Source: Polytrichum commune
Lineage: Eukaryota > Streptophyta > Polytrichopsida > Polytrichales > Polytrichaceae
Length of the DNA: 64,000 bases
Reading direction: 5' to 3'
Assembly: GCA_950295325.1 (NCBI GenBank)
Contig: OX485806.1
Coordinates: 34,968,001-35,032,000 of the forward strand
Each line of letters opens with the position of its first letter. The stretch's first letter is position 1. Position numbers and translations under genes: made by a program. Below are positions 35,782-46,603 of the stretch, one piece after another. The notes under the pieces were generated by a model that was not told where the DNA came from, searched no databases, and was given only the letters and a program-made list of their open reading frames with translations.

Positions 35782-36221
35782 GGTCCATGGTGTAAACCAG
35801 CCCTAAACATCTATTAATTTTAGTGTGACATTACAATGGGCATCCCATACTAGTAATCAACGTGGTCTTCGTGACTTTATCATGGTAATATGCAACACCA
35901 AGTGGCATATGACACCCTCACTAGTTGCCACTCGATGATTGCAAGACAATTAATGGGGGGCCAATGATGGGTGGTATGGGCCACACTAAACAACATATTT
36001 AGGGTAGTCGATGTGCGTTGGCGGAAGGCGACAAATATTGATGGGCATGCACTTGGTCATGAGTCATGGCACACATCCCGCGATCAAAATGATCATTGCC
36101 ACAAATCATGCCTGACGGAGGTCATGGGAACCCATGTAATTTCAACTACTAAATAACTACTAAATTTTACGAGCTCGGTTATCCCCCCTCCCCCCCTCCC
36201 CCCCTCCCCCCCTATCTCAAC

Positions 36222-37430
36222 CTCCGTAAGTTGCCGTCACCTTACCTTCACAGCATGGGCTCCCAAGTCCCACGCATATTAGCAAGTCCCAACATGGAGG
36301 GAAACTCCCAACTTTTGAGCCTCAAGAAATCGTTAAAATATGGTTAACTATTGCGTTTAAAGGTGTTGCCACGTAAACATCCATGTCATACTTGGGACTT
36401 GGGACTTGGGACCCTATGTGAACCAGCCCTTATTGTATATCTAAAATCTAAAAAACCATTCTTATAAGTTGCCGTCACCTTATATTAGGGTTGGTTCACA
36501 TGGGGTCTCAAGTCCCAACATGGAGGGAAACTCCCAACTTTTGAGCCTCAAGAAGCCATTAAAATATGGCTAACTATCACGTCCAAAGGTGTTGCCATGT
36601 ATGCATCCATGTCATACTTGGGACTTGGGACTTCGGACCGTGTGTGAACCAACCCTTATGATATATCTAAACTATCAAAAAATCATTCATATAAGTTGTC
36701 GTCTCCTTACCTTACAGCTAATTCACATGGGGTCCCGAGTCCCAATGTGGAGGGCAACTCCCAACTTTTGAGCCTCAAGAAACCATTAAAATATAGTTAA
36801 CTATCATGTCCAAAGGTGTTGCCATGTAGGCATCCATGTCATACTTGGGACTTGGGACTTCGGACCCTGTGTGAACCAACCCTTATTATATATCTAAAAT
36901 ATCAAAAAATCATTCGTATAAGTTGTCGTCTCCTTACCTTACAACTGATTCACATGGGGTCCCAAGTCCCAACGTGGAGGGCAAGTCCCAACTTTTGAGC
37001 CTCAAGAAACCATTAAAATATGGCTAACTATCACGTCCAAAGGTGTTGCCATGTAGGCATCCATGTCATACTTGGGACTTAGAACTTGGGACTTTGGACC
37101 CTGTGTGAACCGGCGCATTTCAATGTAGAATGTCATTTTGCATACATCCCTTATTATATACCTAAACTCTCAAAAAACCATTTGTATAAGTTGCCGTCAC
37201 CTTACCTTATGCTGGTTCACATAAGGTCCCAATTACCAACGTGGAGGGAAACTCCCAACTTTTGAGCCTCCGGATACCATTAAAATATGGTTGACTATCA
37301 CTTCCATAGGTGTTGCCGTGTGGGCATCAATGTCATACTTGGGACTTGGGACTTGGGACCCCATGTGAACAAACCCTTATTATATTATACCTAAAATCTC
37401 AAAAAATCATTTGTATAAGTTGCCTTGAAG
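36222..37430 (+). repeat. Five-unit tandem array of TIR-bearing units, about 230 bp each
   Basis: The spacer ATAAGTTGCCGTCACCTTA starts near 36222, 36463, 36691, 36917, 37186 and 37415 (spacings about 241, 228, 226, 269, 229). Each unit has inverted ends, (T)TCACATGGGGTCCCAAGTCC on the left and GGGACTTGGGACCCTATGTG on the right, around a CCAACTTTTGAGCCTCAAGA core. The array is preceded by a (C6-7T)n tract at 36184-36213. A rearranged relative lies at 46231-46603. Confidence 0.8.
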
Positions 37431-37449
37431 TTGCTGAATATTTTGAAAA

Positions 37450-38370
37450 TCACATTATCAGTCTTATTTAAAGGTAGACAAACCTTAAATGCTTACCTTT
37501 TCCAACTAGCCCACTTCTCCTAGGCTATGAAACACACGATTAGTATGAGATGGTTAGCAAATTTGAATCGAGATTGTAGCCACTTTCATCATAATTTTTG
37601 GAGCTCCTATGAATATCTTGTTCACTACCATATAGTGAAGATTCTTATTCTCGTTAAATGGTCATATAGGACCCCCCCTCCCCCTAGTTATGTTGAGTGT
37701 TAAGCCTAGAATGGTTTATCATGTTTTGAGCACGTAGTCCGATCTTTTTAAAATGCATGTCCTTTGGTATCTATTCTTGGAGCCACACCAAACCACGCAC
37801 CATTCAAATACATGTGTCCAATTGAGACAAGTAACCAAATTAGACACATCTACCTTAAATTGGAAACCACAATATCAACTTTATTTAAGGTAGACGGCCC
37901 TTAAATGCTTACCTTTTCCAACTAGCCCACTTCTCCTAGGCTATGAAACATGTGATTACTAAGAGATGGCTAGCAAATCCAAATCAAGGCTCTAGTCACT
38001 TCATTCATAATATTGTAGAGCTCCTATGAACATCTAGTTCATTACCAAAGATAAGATTCTCATTCTCATTAAATGGCCATATAGGCCCCCCCCAAAAAAA
38101 AACCCAATTATGTTAATTGTTAAGCCTACAATGGTTTATCACATTTTGAGCACGTTGTCCAATCACTCTTGAACACATGTCGTCTTTTTCATACCCATTC
38201 TTAACGCCACACCAACCCACCTACCACTCCGATATAGGTATCCGATTGAGAAAAATAGCCAAATTAGACACATCTACCTTAAATTGGAAACCACAATATC
38301 AACTTTATTTAAGGTAGACAACCCTGAAATGGTTCCTTTTCTCAACTAGCCCACTTCTCCTAGGATATGA
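37450..38370 (+). repeat. Tandem repeat, about 420-bp period
   Basis: AGGTAGAC..CTTAAATGCTTACC followed by CAACTAGCCCACTTCTCCTA and GGCTATGAAACA recurs near 37480, 37895 and 38320, with matching downstream blocks in the first two. A single diverged relative sits in the lipoxygenase at 24580-24850. Confidence 0.7.
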
Positions 38371-38600
38371 AACATACTAGTACTGGACCGGTACTAGTAC
38401 TACCCGTAGGTATCAAAATTGTAATACAAGTCAAATATTGATATTTGTTGGCTCTGTTTGTAGGACAGAGACTATGCATCAACTTCTTCGTTTCAAGAGC
38501 AAATTTCCTAACCACTTAGTGTTCACACTTGGACGTTACTTGTTCTTGTTATTTTTGGTCCACTTTATGTAATGTGGATGTTAACTATAGTTTATATATA

Positions 38601-39045
38601 CAGTCTACCCTCTATAAATGTTAACCCTTGGGAGTGGATCAAAGTTAACATTTATAGAGGTGTTAATAGTTAAAAATTATAAAATTACTTTTTTGAGCAA
38701 TATACAAATCTTAACATTTATAAATATAAGCAATTGTGAAGAGTCCTTGTGAGAGAATACCATTCATAAAATTGCAAACCCAATCAAAACTTTATTCAAT
38801 ATCAAGTTTACAAATCACGGGTGAAGTATGAATCAATAATATGGATGTGTAGTTTTTATCATCCATATTATGGTTGTATTTCATTCGTTAACATTTATAG
38901 AGTCAAATTTACAAAGAAGGGAGTACCATTTTGTTAACAGTTAACACATTTAACATTTATAGTGTGCAATATGTGGGGAGTAGAATAAAGTTAACATTTA
39001 GAGAGGGTTAACACTTATAGGTGTAACATTTATAGAGGGTGGACT
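38601..39045. mobile_element. Lemi/Emigrant-like pogo MITE
   Basis: About 445 bp from CAGTCTACCCTCTATAAATG to AACATTTATAGAGGGTGGAC, flanked by TA on both sides. The CTCTATAAAT-TTAA terminal block, the following CTTGGGAGTGGATCAAAG and the inverted TTAACATTTATAGAGG resemble the ends of plant Emigrant/Lemi elements (Tc1/mariner-pogo, TA target). It contains several internal copies of TTAACATTTATAGAG and no transposase. Confidence 0.65.
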
Positions 39046-39697
39046 ATATATATATATATATATAAGTGCTCCCTAAAATGCATTGAAATAAATCTAGTTA
39101 ACTTTAGTTATTCCGGCAGTTCTTGATTATTTATTTTAAAAATTTCGGGTGATAAGTGAGTAGCTTCAATCCTTGACCCGTATTTGAAAAGAAGGTGCAC
39201 CAAATCCAAGAAAGGTTTGGTATAGTGAATAGCCATGGATTGGCATGTGCAAAGTAATGAGCTACAATTGTAGTCTTTCATAGCAAAGGACAGAGCCTCA
39301 CGGTTCTACCATTTTCTTGTTGAATATGTCAAGGGGAGAGAATCTTTGTGTACCTCAGTTATTCTAATTAGTATCCATATTGGTACTAGGATGATTTTAC
39401 CTAGGTATGAAAATTGTTGTATGGTGTAGAGACCCAAATAATATTGAAAAACAAAATATTTTTATATACCCATACCCCACGGGTATGAAAAACGTGAAAT
39501 CCTCATAATAGATACCTGAATGGTTCCAAAATTAGATAGTACTAGTCCAACACAATAAGTAACATTATCATACCATTCATGCTAGGAATTACGGAATCCT
39601 TGCCACTGCTTCTCTTCCACTAGACATGTTTGTAATCTATGAACGTGGATTCAAATCTCCTAATGTAATAGATCATAAAACCATCCAGTGGAAGAGA

Positions 39698-40080
39698 ACT
39701 ACACTAAATATGATAATTAGTGTTATATGGTACTTAATGTCACTATGGTAACTTTTCGGATGATACTCCTTATGAATAAGTGAACAAATACTGTCCTAGA
39801 TGATGGATGAGTTCATCCATTGGCCAAAACCCTACCTTCTCTTGTCAGCAAGTTGTGATGAAATATTGTCATGGATGATTGAAATCTGGATGAAAAATCA
39901 CATGGTAAGTGACAGTAATTGCAGCACTGTAAATCTATAATCCCCCAAAAAATCTACAAGGAATGACGAATAATGTTGGGTTAACATGTAGTGTTGGTGA
40001 CACTACACTGCGGTCCACAATTAGTATAATTGAGCAAGACAATTAGAATTGGTGATACTACATATCATATCTAGTGTAGT
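39698..40080. mobile_element. MITE, family A copy 2
   Basis: About 383 bp from ACTACACTAAATATGATAAT to CATATCTAGTGTAGT. The left 280 bp match 2032-2332; the right third contains an inverted segment like copy 3 (TGGTGACACTACACTGCGGT and CAATTATACT-type sequence), so it joins both subtypes. Confidence 0.7.
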
Positions 40081-40512
40081 GGTAAGGAACCGTGATTCCC
40101 GTAGTGGGTTACACTAAGGGTGTGGCGTCGCTTAATTAGGGGTTAAACACCGTAAACATGGTAATTGGCTTTGTAAGCATCATTTGGCATAAGTTAGTTT
40201 GAATGTACACAACAACAACTTGACATTTATGAGTAAGTAAGGTAGAGCGTACTAAAACCAACACCCAAACATCTTGCACGGTAAGGAAATATTGATTATG
40301 AAATGTTTATCATGTGAACATCATGCATATTCCTTAACGGCTTTGGGTAATCTACCAATGAAACTTGAACCCTTATAACCTTTGCATACAAAATTCAAAG
40401 AAGGCATACTTGGGTGCGTTGGAGTCGCCTTTCAATTGCTAACCAGAAAAACAATAACTCCTTTAAATCTAATAATAGTATTTTTACTTAGCACCTCAAA
40501 GTGACGGTTTTT

Positions 40513-40997
40513 AGGGCCACTTCACACATGAGCCAAGAGCCACGACCATGAAATTGTAAGAGCCCCAAAAGAAAGCGTCCAAAGGCTGTCCCAAGACACC
40601 TCCAAAATCATGTAGTGTGGTCATGGACCCTCAAGTGTAGGGTGAAGTCATATGTGACCACGCCCTCAACCAAATGGCATTTCAATGAATCTCTATTCAT
40701 GCGGCGTTCTCACACATGATGAGCGTTCACAATGCCATGGTCTCCCAATGGTTTTGTGTTAGGCCTACCTCCAAGAGATGAGTTTTGAAAATAATCCAAG
40801 TGACCATGAAGCATGACCCATTCAATGCCATGTAAAAATCCATGTCGACTTTACACCCACCTTGCATCCACATACTCCGTAGGTCCCTCAAGCGTAGTGC
40901 GAAGAAGCAAACATGGACCGGCTCCGCCTTTTCCACCAACGAGAGTGCTTGAAGTGTGATGGTCACGGGCTCTCAGTCTCGTGCGTGAAGTGGCCCT
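40513..40997. mobile_element. TIR element, family C copy 3 (complete)
   Basis: 485 bp with long imperfect terminal repeats: AGGGCCACTTCACACATGAG at the left, CTCGTGCGTGAAGTGGCCCT at the right. It is the reference copy for 6248-6716 and 10369-10972. Non-coding. Confidence 0.75.
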
Positions 40998-41123
40998 TGG
41001 CACTCTCTCTACCTTACCTTAGAGGTTTATTAAGTATTTGATATACATACCTGCAAGTAACAAGTACATATACGTGCAAAAATGTTGCGGTAACTTGTGA
41101 TTACTTTCACGTCAACCACAAAC

Positions 41124-41160
41124 AACGCAACACAACACAACACAACACAACACAACACAA
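41124..41160 (+). repeat. (AACAC)n microsatellite
   Basis: About seven units of AACAC. It follows an AT-rich stretch with no gene. Confidence 0.9.
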
Positions 41161-42192
41161 AGCACTTGTGGCAGCGTGAGATCACTGTGACTCATGTGGT
41201 GTAAGGGTGGGTTTGATATTTGGCAGAATGGCCTTTTTGCACAAACTCCGAAACTGGAAACCCACAGGGACTCACTTCAATTCCTAATTACTCCCACACA
41301 AGTGAGCGAGCCGGCTTACTACCAACCATGCAAAGGGGAGGGGGAGGGGAAGGAAGGGGGGGAGTGGGGGTTGAATCGCCTCCTTAACTTGCTTCGGTTA
41401 CCATATGTGTGTGGGCGGGCATGCATGCATGCATCGATTTGAAGTGGCCCACCAACCAAAACAAACTTTCAAACTTCGTGTTTCACTTGAATCTCTCGCT
41501 CACACGGCACTCGTCCGGCACATGTGGTTGTTGAATCATAAGGTGCTTACAATGTGGCCCTACCTAATATCGTGGGTGTTTTTGAAGTTTTGAAAGAGAA
41601 AAAACATAAAAAATTTAAAAAATCCAACTTTGGGTCATATGACTTGGGTCAAACGATTGTGATTCATGCAAACTATCGGTTTAAGTTTCAAGATCAAAGT
41701 TCAAACGTGAAAGTCACAAACGCCAACAAGTCAAAGTGAAGATTTTGACTTTCTACAACAAACATGGGCCCAAGTCCTTTAATTGCGTTACCAATCCAAC
41801 CTTGAACGGTCGAATTTATATTTGGAGCACGTAGTCCTGGATCTCCACATGTAGAACACGAGTCTTTATGATGTCTAATCTTATCTATAAACCTTGCCAT
41901 GCTTATACCACTCAAGTCTAGGCGTCCACTTGAGAAGAGTGACCACATCCGGCCCACACACACCTTAATGTAGGAAATGTTGCTCCCATGATGTTTTCAT
42001 TTCGATGTACTATTAAGGGCCATGTCAAAATGTTTGTGCCCACTTTGGCCCTTTCATGGCCACAAAATAACAAATTGTTCAAGACGCGGTTGAATCCAAC
42101 ACTGGGTGCACCCAATTTTTCATATGCTCTAACACATGTCACCATGACTACAAATAAAACAACTATTAATGCTAAGACGTAGGGGTTTACAA

Positions 42193-42273
42193 TATAGTAG
42201 AGTATGGGGGGATTGTAATACCCATGTAGGTGATGTTTTATAAAGCAATCATGGTCCCCATACTCTACTATAC
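42193..42273. repeat. Foldback with 19-bp arms
   Basis: ATATAGTAGAGTATGGGGG and the inverse CCCCATACTCTACTATACT flank about 43 bases. A small hairpin-forming element. Confidence 0.6.
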
Positions 42274-42396
42274 TAATAAGAGTTTTCAACCCCCCCCCTC
42301 CCCCAGCTTGCCCTCCCTCCCCTCAGTAAGTGTTGTGAATGTTAACTCATTTAGAACCATGTCAAAATGCTTGTGGTCACTCTTACACTATGATTT

Positions 42397-43345
42397 GGGC
42401 GAACCAACCCATACATTCGTTCCTTGTTGGATGCCTGAATCCTGGCCTCCAAGGAACTAGTGTACGGGTTGTTTTGCCCCAGCCCTTACACTACCAACAT
42501 ATGATTCCCTAACAAATCATTATGTGCCAATACAAAAATATGCAAATCTAGCATAGTGATAGATTTGCATAGTTTACAATGACGTAGGACAACTTTCCAA
42601 TGACACGGGTCAATTGCTCAAGACTCATATGCCCATCTAAGTGTTACCAAACAAAAACAAAGTGCTAGGCCGGAGAATTATTCGGCCGTTGCCGCTGCCA
42701 CTAGACAACACTCATTTCGTTTCTACCATGCTTCCCAGAGACGGTCTCCATTTGTTAGTAGCATGGCTTCCAACGTCATAATGAGGAACATCCAACAAGG
42801 AACGAGTGTATGGGTTGGTTCGCCCCAGGCCTTTTCCAAGAGACGGTCTCTATCTGTTAGTAGCACGGCTTCCAACGTTATAATGAGGAACATCCAACAA
42901 GGAACGAATGTATGGGTTGGTTCGCCCCAAACCTTTTCCAAGAGACGGTCTCTATCTGTTAGTAGCACGGCTTCCAACGTTATAATGAGGAACATCCAAC
43001 AAGGAACGAGTGTATGGGTTGGTTCGCCCCAGCCCTTACTCTACCAACACGTGATTCCTTGACAAATCATTATGTGCCAATAGAAAAAATGCAAATCTAG
43101 CATGGTGATAGATTTGCATAGTTTACAGTGACGTAGGACAAGTTTCCAATGACGCAGGTCAATTGCTCAGGACTCATATGCTCGTCTAAGTGTTACCCAA
43201 CAAAAACAAAGCGCTAGGCCGGAGAATTATCCGGCTGTTGCTGCTGCCACCAGACAACACTCATTTCGTTTCTGCCATGCTTCCAAGAGACGGTCTCTAT
43301 CTGTTAGTAGCACGGCTTCCAACATTATAATGAGGAACATGTGTG
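42397..43345. repeat. Compound repeat: 102-bp tandem units between long direct repeats
   Basis: Three 102-bp units start at GAGACGGTCTC near 42738, 42840 and 42942; 102 is a multiple of three, so frames stay open on both strands. About 300 bp on the left (42481-42780) and right (43029-43345) are direct repeats, from CCTTAC(A/T)CTACCAACA to GCTTCCAAC. At 42397-42432, GGGCGAACCAACCCATACAT is the inverse of the unit's GTATGGGTTGGTTCGCCC, so the left edge can pair with every unit. Confidence 0.75.
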
Positions 43346-43684
43346 TTGTGGGTACCTTATGAGTGAGCCCCGAGAGTGAGACTAGACCCGTCATCTCGCA
43401 AAGAAGAACGTACAGTCAAGTCAAGTCAAGTCAATCCCATCCTTGAGTGAAGTTCCAATGTTACAAGTTGTAATGGAAAACACCCGGGGTCCCAAATGTG
43501 CGATGGGGGCAATGAAGGGCAATGAAGGGTGAATGGCACTACAAGCATATGAGGCCAAGGCACTTGACTTACATCACGGAGGAATTGTTCTACGTCACTA
43601 GAAAAGATGCAAATCTACAACTAGGATTCAAGTGTGTTTGGATTTGTGCACGAAGTTTGGACAATTTTAATTGTCAAGGCGACG

Positions 43685-43830
43685 TACATTAGATTGTAAA
43701 ACTGCCCAAGTATGGTGGTTGGTGAGCATGGAATAGAACACATGCGAAGTTGTGTGTTGTTGCTTTTGCTATTGTCGTTTGATGTTTCGGTCCCCACAAG
43801 TAAATGTGCGCAAAGCCACATGGGCACCTC
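43685..43830 (+). repeat. Dispersed repeat (pair at 50270-50395)
   Basis: It shares TATGGTGGT(T/C)GG(T/C)GA, CATGGAATA, GTTGCTTTTGCT and TTGTCGTTTGATGTTT with the 50.3 kb copy in the same orientation and spacing. Confidence 0.55.
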
Positions 43831-43972
43831 CATGATCCCACCTGGTTTGCTTGCAACATTGTCACCTTGCATCCTACATACCGATCCCCTTGCATCCTGG
43901 GAACCATCCCCCTTTGTGGGCCTACCTCCTTGGCTTTGTGAATAAAATGGCTAGAACCATTCCCCCCTGTGT

Positions 43973-44230
43973 ATAGAATGGCTAGAATAGGCATTGACAA
44001 GCCACCTAAACCCACCTTGAACCAACTCAAGATAGAGTGGGGCCCGTTACCTACCCTACATGGAGGTAGTGGAGGTCGCTATGAGGTGGCGCCACTAATG
44101 GCACCTAAAACCGGCACTCCCTGGGCCTGGACACTCCTACACCATGGGGAACGGTTCAAGGTAGCAAGGTGGTGGCAACCATGAGGCATTTATAGGTGTT
44201 AGTTTCGGGTGGGGTGTTGGTTTTAGCACC
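43973..44230 (+). repeat. Dispersed repeat, copy 2 (pair at 14938-15145)
   Basis: Same block order as the 15 kb copy: TAGAATGGCTAGAATAGGCA, AAACCCACCTTGAACC, GGCGCCACTAATGGCACC and CACTCCTACACCATGG. The tail carries a doubled GTGTTGGTTTTAGCACC. Confidence 0.55.
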
Positions 44231-46230
44231 GTCCACCTTACTTAGATGTTAGGGTGTTGGTTTTAGCACCATGTACCTTAGAAGTGGAGGGAGACAAAAA
44301 TAACTCTTTATATTGGTTATTGTTTCATTTAATGACATTTTAATCATGAGAACTACGGAGAGGAAGGGGCACTTGCAGGTGACCTTGAATCGGTGTGTGG
44401 ATAGTTGCTCATAGCAAGTACATGTTAAATGACTTCCAAGTAGGGTTAGTCACGGCAACACAAATACTTGAGGATGGCCTCCCGGGGGGTGTGGGGCACT
44501 CAATGTGGCCCGTACGGTACCACGTGGGCGTACAAAATAATATTTAATGAGAATTTGGCTTAAATTTCACCAAGTTTCATATAGATAAATAAGGCACCAT
44601 AAATTTTCTTCTAGGAGGTAAGTATACCTAATGCCCCCCTAACATTTATCACAAGAAGATTTTATTTCATCCAAATAGACTAGGATCATACTCCCCAAAA
44701 GTTTGTATGTGTTAATCCATGAAGTTGCAATAATTGTCAACCCCCGCTTCATACTTCAATAACTTTATCAATACAAAGTGATTTACAAGCATACATCCAA
44801 AGAATGTTAATTTTTTTTCAAATCACGTAGTACACTTTATCACACACATAGTCAAAGTTATTTACTCTAGTAGTTCAAATTTGCCATACACATACATGTG
44901 ACTTTATGTAGTCTATGGTCTAAATGTATGTACTAGTCTTTCTTTCTTTTTGTCGTGAAATATTTATGTAGGGGGAATTAATAAGGGGTTGTGCATACAC
45001 GTGGCTCTGACTCTCAAAGTAGAGTCTCCCATCCCCCATCCCCTGGTGAGGATGGGACACAACCACAAAGCATGTTATTTGTCATAATAGTTAGATAAGA
45101 GTTAGATGCTTTGGAGATGGAAGGTGGTTGCGTGCACACATACCGTAGTTTGATAGCAGGTTCCGCACAAAACAATTCTAAAAATAGATGCCAAAATTTT
45201 GGAATATTATTGGCATTTTTTTCCGAATATAAAATTAATTATTTTTCAACATTGCCGAAAAGTAAGAAATTTTTACTTCTCACTAGAGTTTTACTTACAG
45301 TGGAAGCATATGTGAATTTTGAAAGAGAGAAGGTGCTCCTTTTGTAATCAAGCTCACTTACATTAGTCCACAAAGAATATGGGTTAAGAAGTAGCAAGAC
45401 TCTAGGTGAGGCTTTTCAAATGTGTTGTACACAAATTTTTGGAGTCCAATTGAGTATAGAAGATGAAGTTTTATAGAATTTTGTCCAACTAACAAAAGTT
45501 GAGAAAGCAATCCTTCTTCCACCTCCAACAAGTTTTGTGTCAAAATAAGTCTTTATGCAAAAGATATGGACAAAACATTGCAGCCGTGTAAAGATCAAAA
45601 AATTAAAATGCGTTCATAACAGTTTTTCGGAGCTCATTTGTGCATAGAAGATCAACTTTTTTGGAATTTTGTTGGTCTAAGAAAAGTTTAGAAATCAAGT
45701 AATCTTTCACTTCCAAGAAATTTTATGTCATTTGAAGACTCTATGCAAAAGTTATGCGTGTTATAAAAATGAAGTCTAACTCGGTGCTTCACCTCAAAGT
45801 TTACATATCCCATATGCATTGTTGAACACAACTCCACTCTACTTGCATAAAGCACAAAGCATTCTCAACTCTTCACTCACATCTTACTTGTCATTCAATG
45901 CAAGCGAGATGTACAAGATATAAGCTTAAATAGAAAATTAAAAATGAATTTAAGCTGAATTTTTAAAAATTAAAAGAGAAAATTGCTGAAATATGAATAT
46001 ACTATTTTAAGGTGACAAACCTACTTTTTGAACTTTAATTAATTATTCGGCTAACATGTGTCGAACCAGCTATGAACCTACGGTATAATGAGTCTAGCTC
46101 ACCAAAATCTTATGCTTTGTGGAAGCCATGTTACTAAGGAGGTATGGCCAAAACCTATCCTTTACAAAATTTAGATTGATAAATCTCAAATGAAGCTTAC
46201 TATGTAGCCCAATTTGGAATCTCTGATGCC
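44231..46230. other. Intergenic AT-rich region without recognised features
   Basis: I see no gene, TIR element or tandem repeat I can support here. Short frames on both strands lack domain or codon signal. Confidence 0.45.
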
Positions 46231-46603
46231 AAAGGCCACTTGACATGGGATCCCAAACACCAAGTCCCACTCATGTTAACAAGTCTCAACATGGAGGCGA
46301 AGTCCCAACTGTTGAGCCTCAAGAGCCCATCAAAGTATAGCTTCAATGGGATCTTGGTTACTTTATGCAAAAATATCTCGGGACTTGTGTTGCAAGTTGG
46401 GTCTAGCTTTTTGCTAGATCCAACTCTCAACACAAGTCACAAGCCTCACCTCCAAAAAGCGTTGCCATGTAGGCATCCATGTCACACTTAGAACTTACGA
46501 CCAATGCAAAGTGATAAATCTCAACTTCCATGTTCTCAATGGCTGAGATTACACTGATTGACCTCAAGTGAACTAGGACTCGGGACCCCTGTGTGAAGTG
46601 GCC
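46231..46603. mobile_element. Rearranged relative of the 36-37 kb TIR unit
   Basis: GACATGGGATCCCAAACACC and CCCAACTGTTGAGCCTCAAG match the left half of the 36-37 kb units, and GTTGCCATGTAGGCATCCAT the right half. About 110 extra bases lie between, and the right edge ends CTGTGTGAAGTGGCCCT, the family C terminus. It appears to be a hybrid or ancestral form. Confidence 0.5.

Larger units (their letters stand above)
30875..36221. other. Intergenic AT-rich region
   Basis: Apart from the coding-like scrap at 33943, family B copy 4, the family E end and the hairpin near 35.75 kb, I see only simple sequence here: a TA run at 32165-32190, a C run at 33139-33152 and G runs at 31091 and 34582. No intact gene is supported on either strand. 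Confidence 0.5.

Noticed and set aside
36589-36998. Paired 60-codon frames MLPC(M/R)HPCHTWDLGLRT
   Set aside because: They repeat because they lie in successive units of the 230-bp tandem array; no evidence of translation.
36222-38370. CRISPR-like repeat-spacer organisation
   Set aside because: Units are long, diverged and carry inverted ends in plant nuclear DNA; spacers are not unique.
42763-43062. Repetitive 99-codon frame, also open on the minus strand
   Set aside because: Both frames follow from the 102-bp tandem period being divisible by three; no independent sign of a protein.
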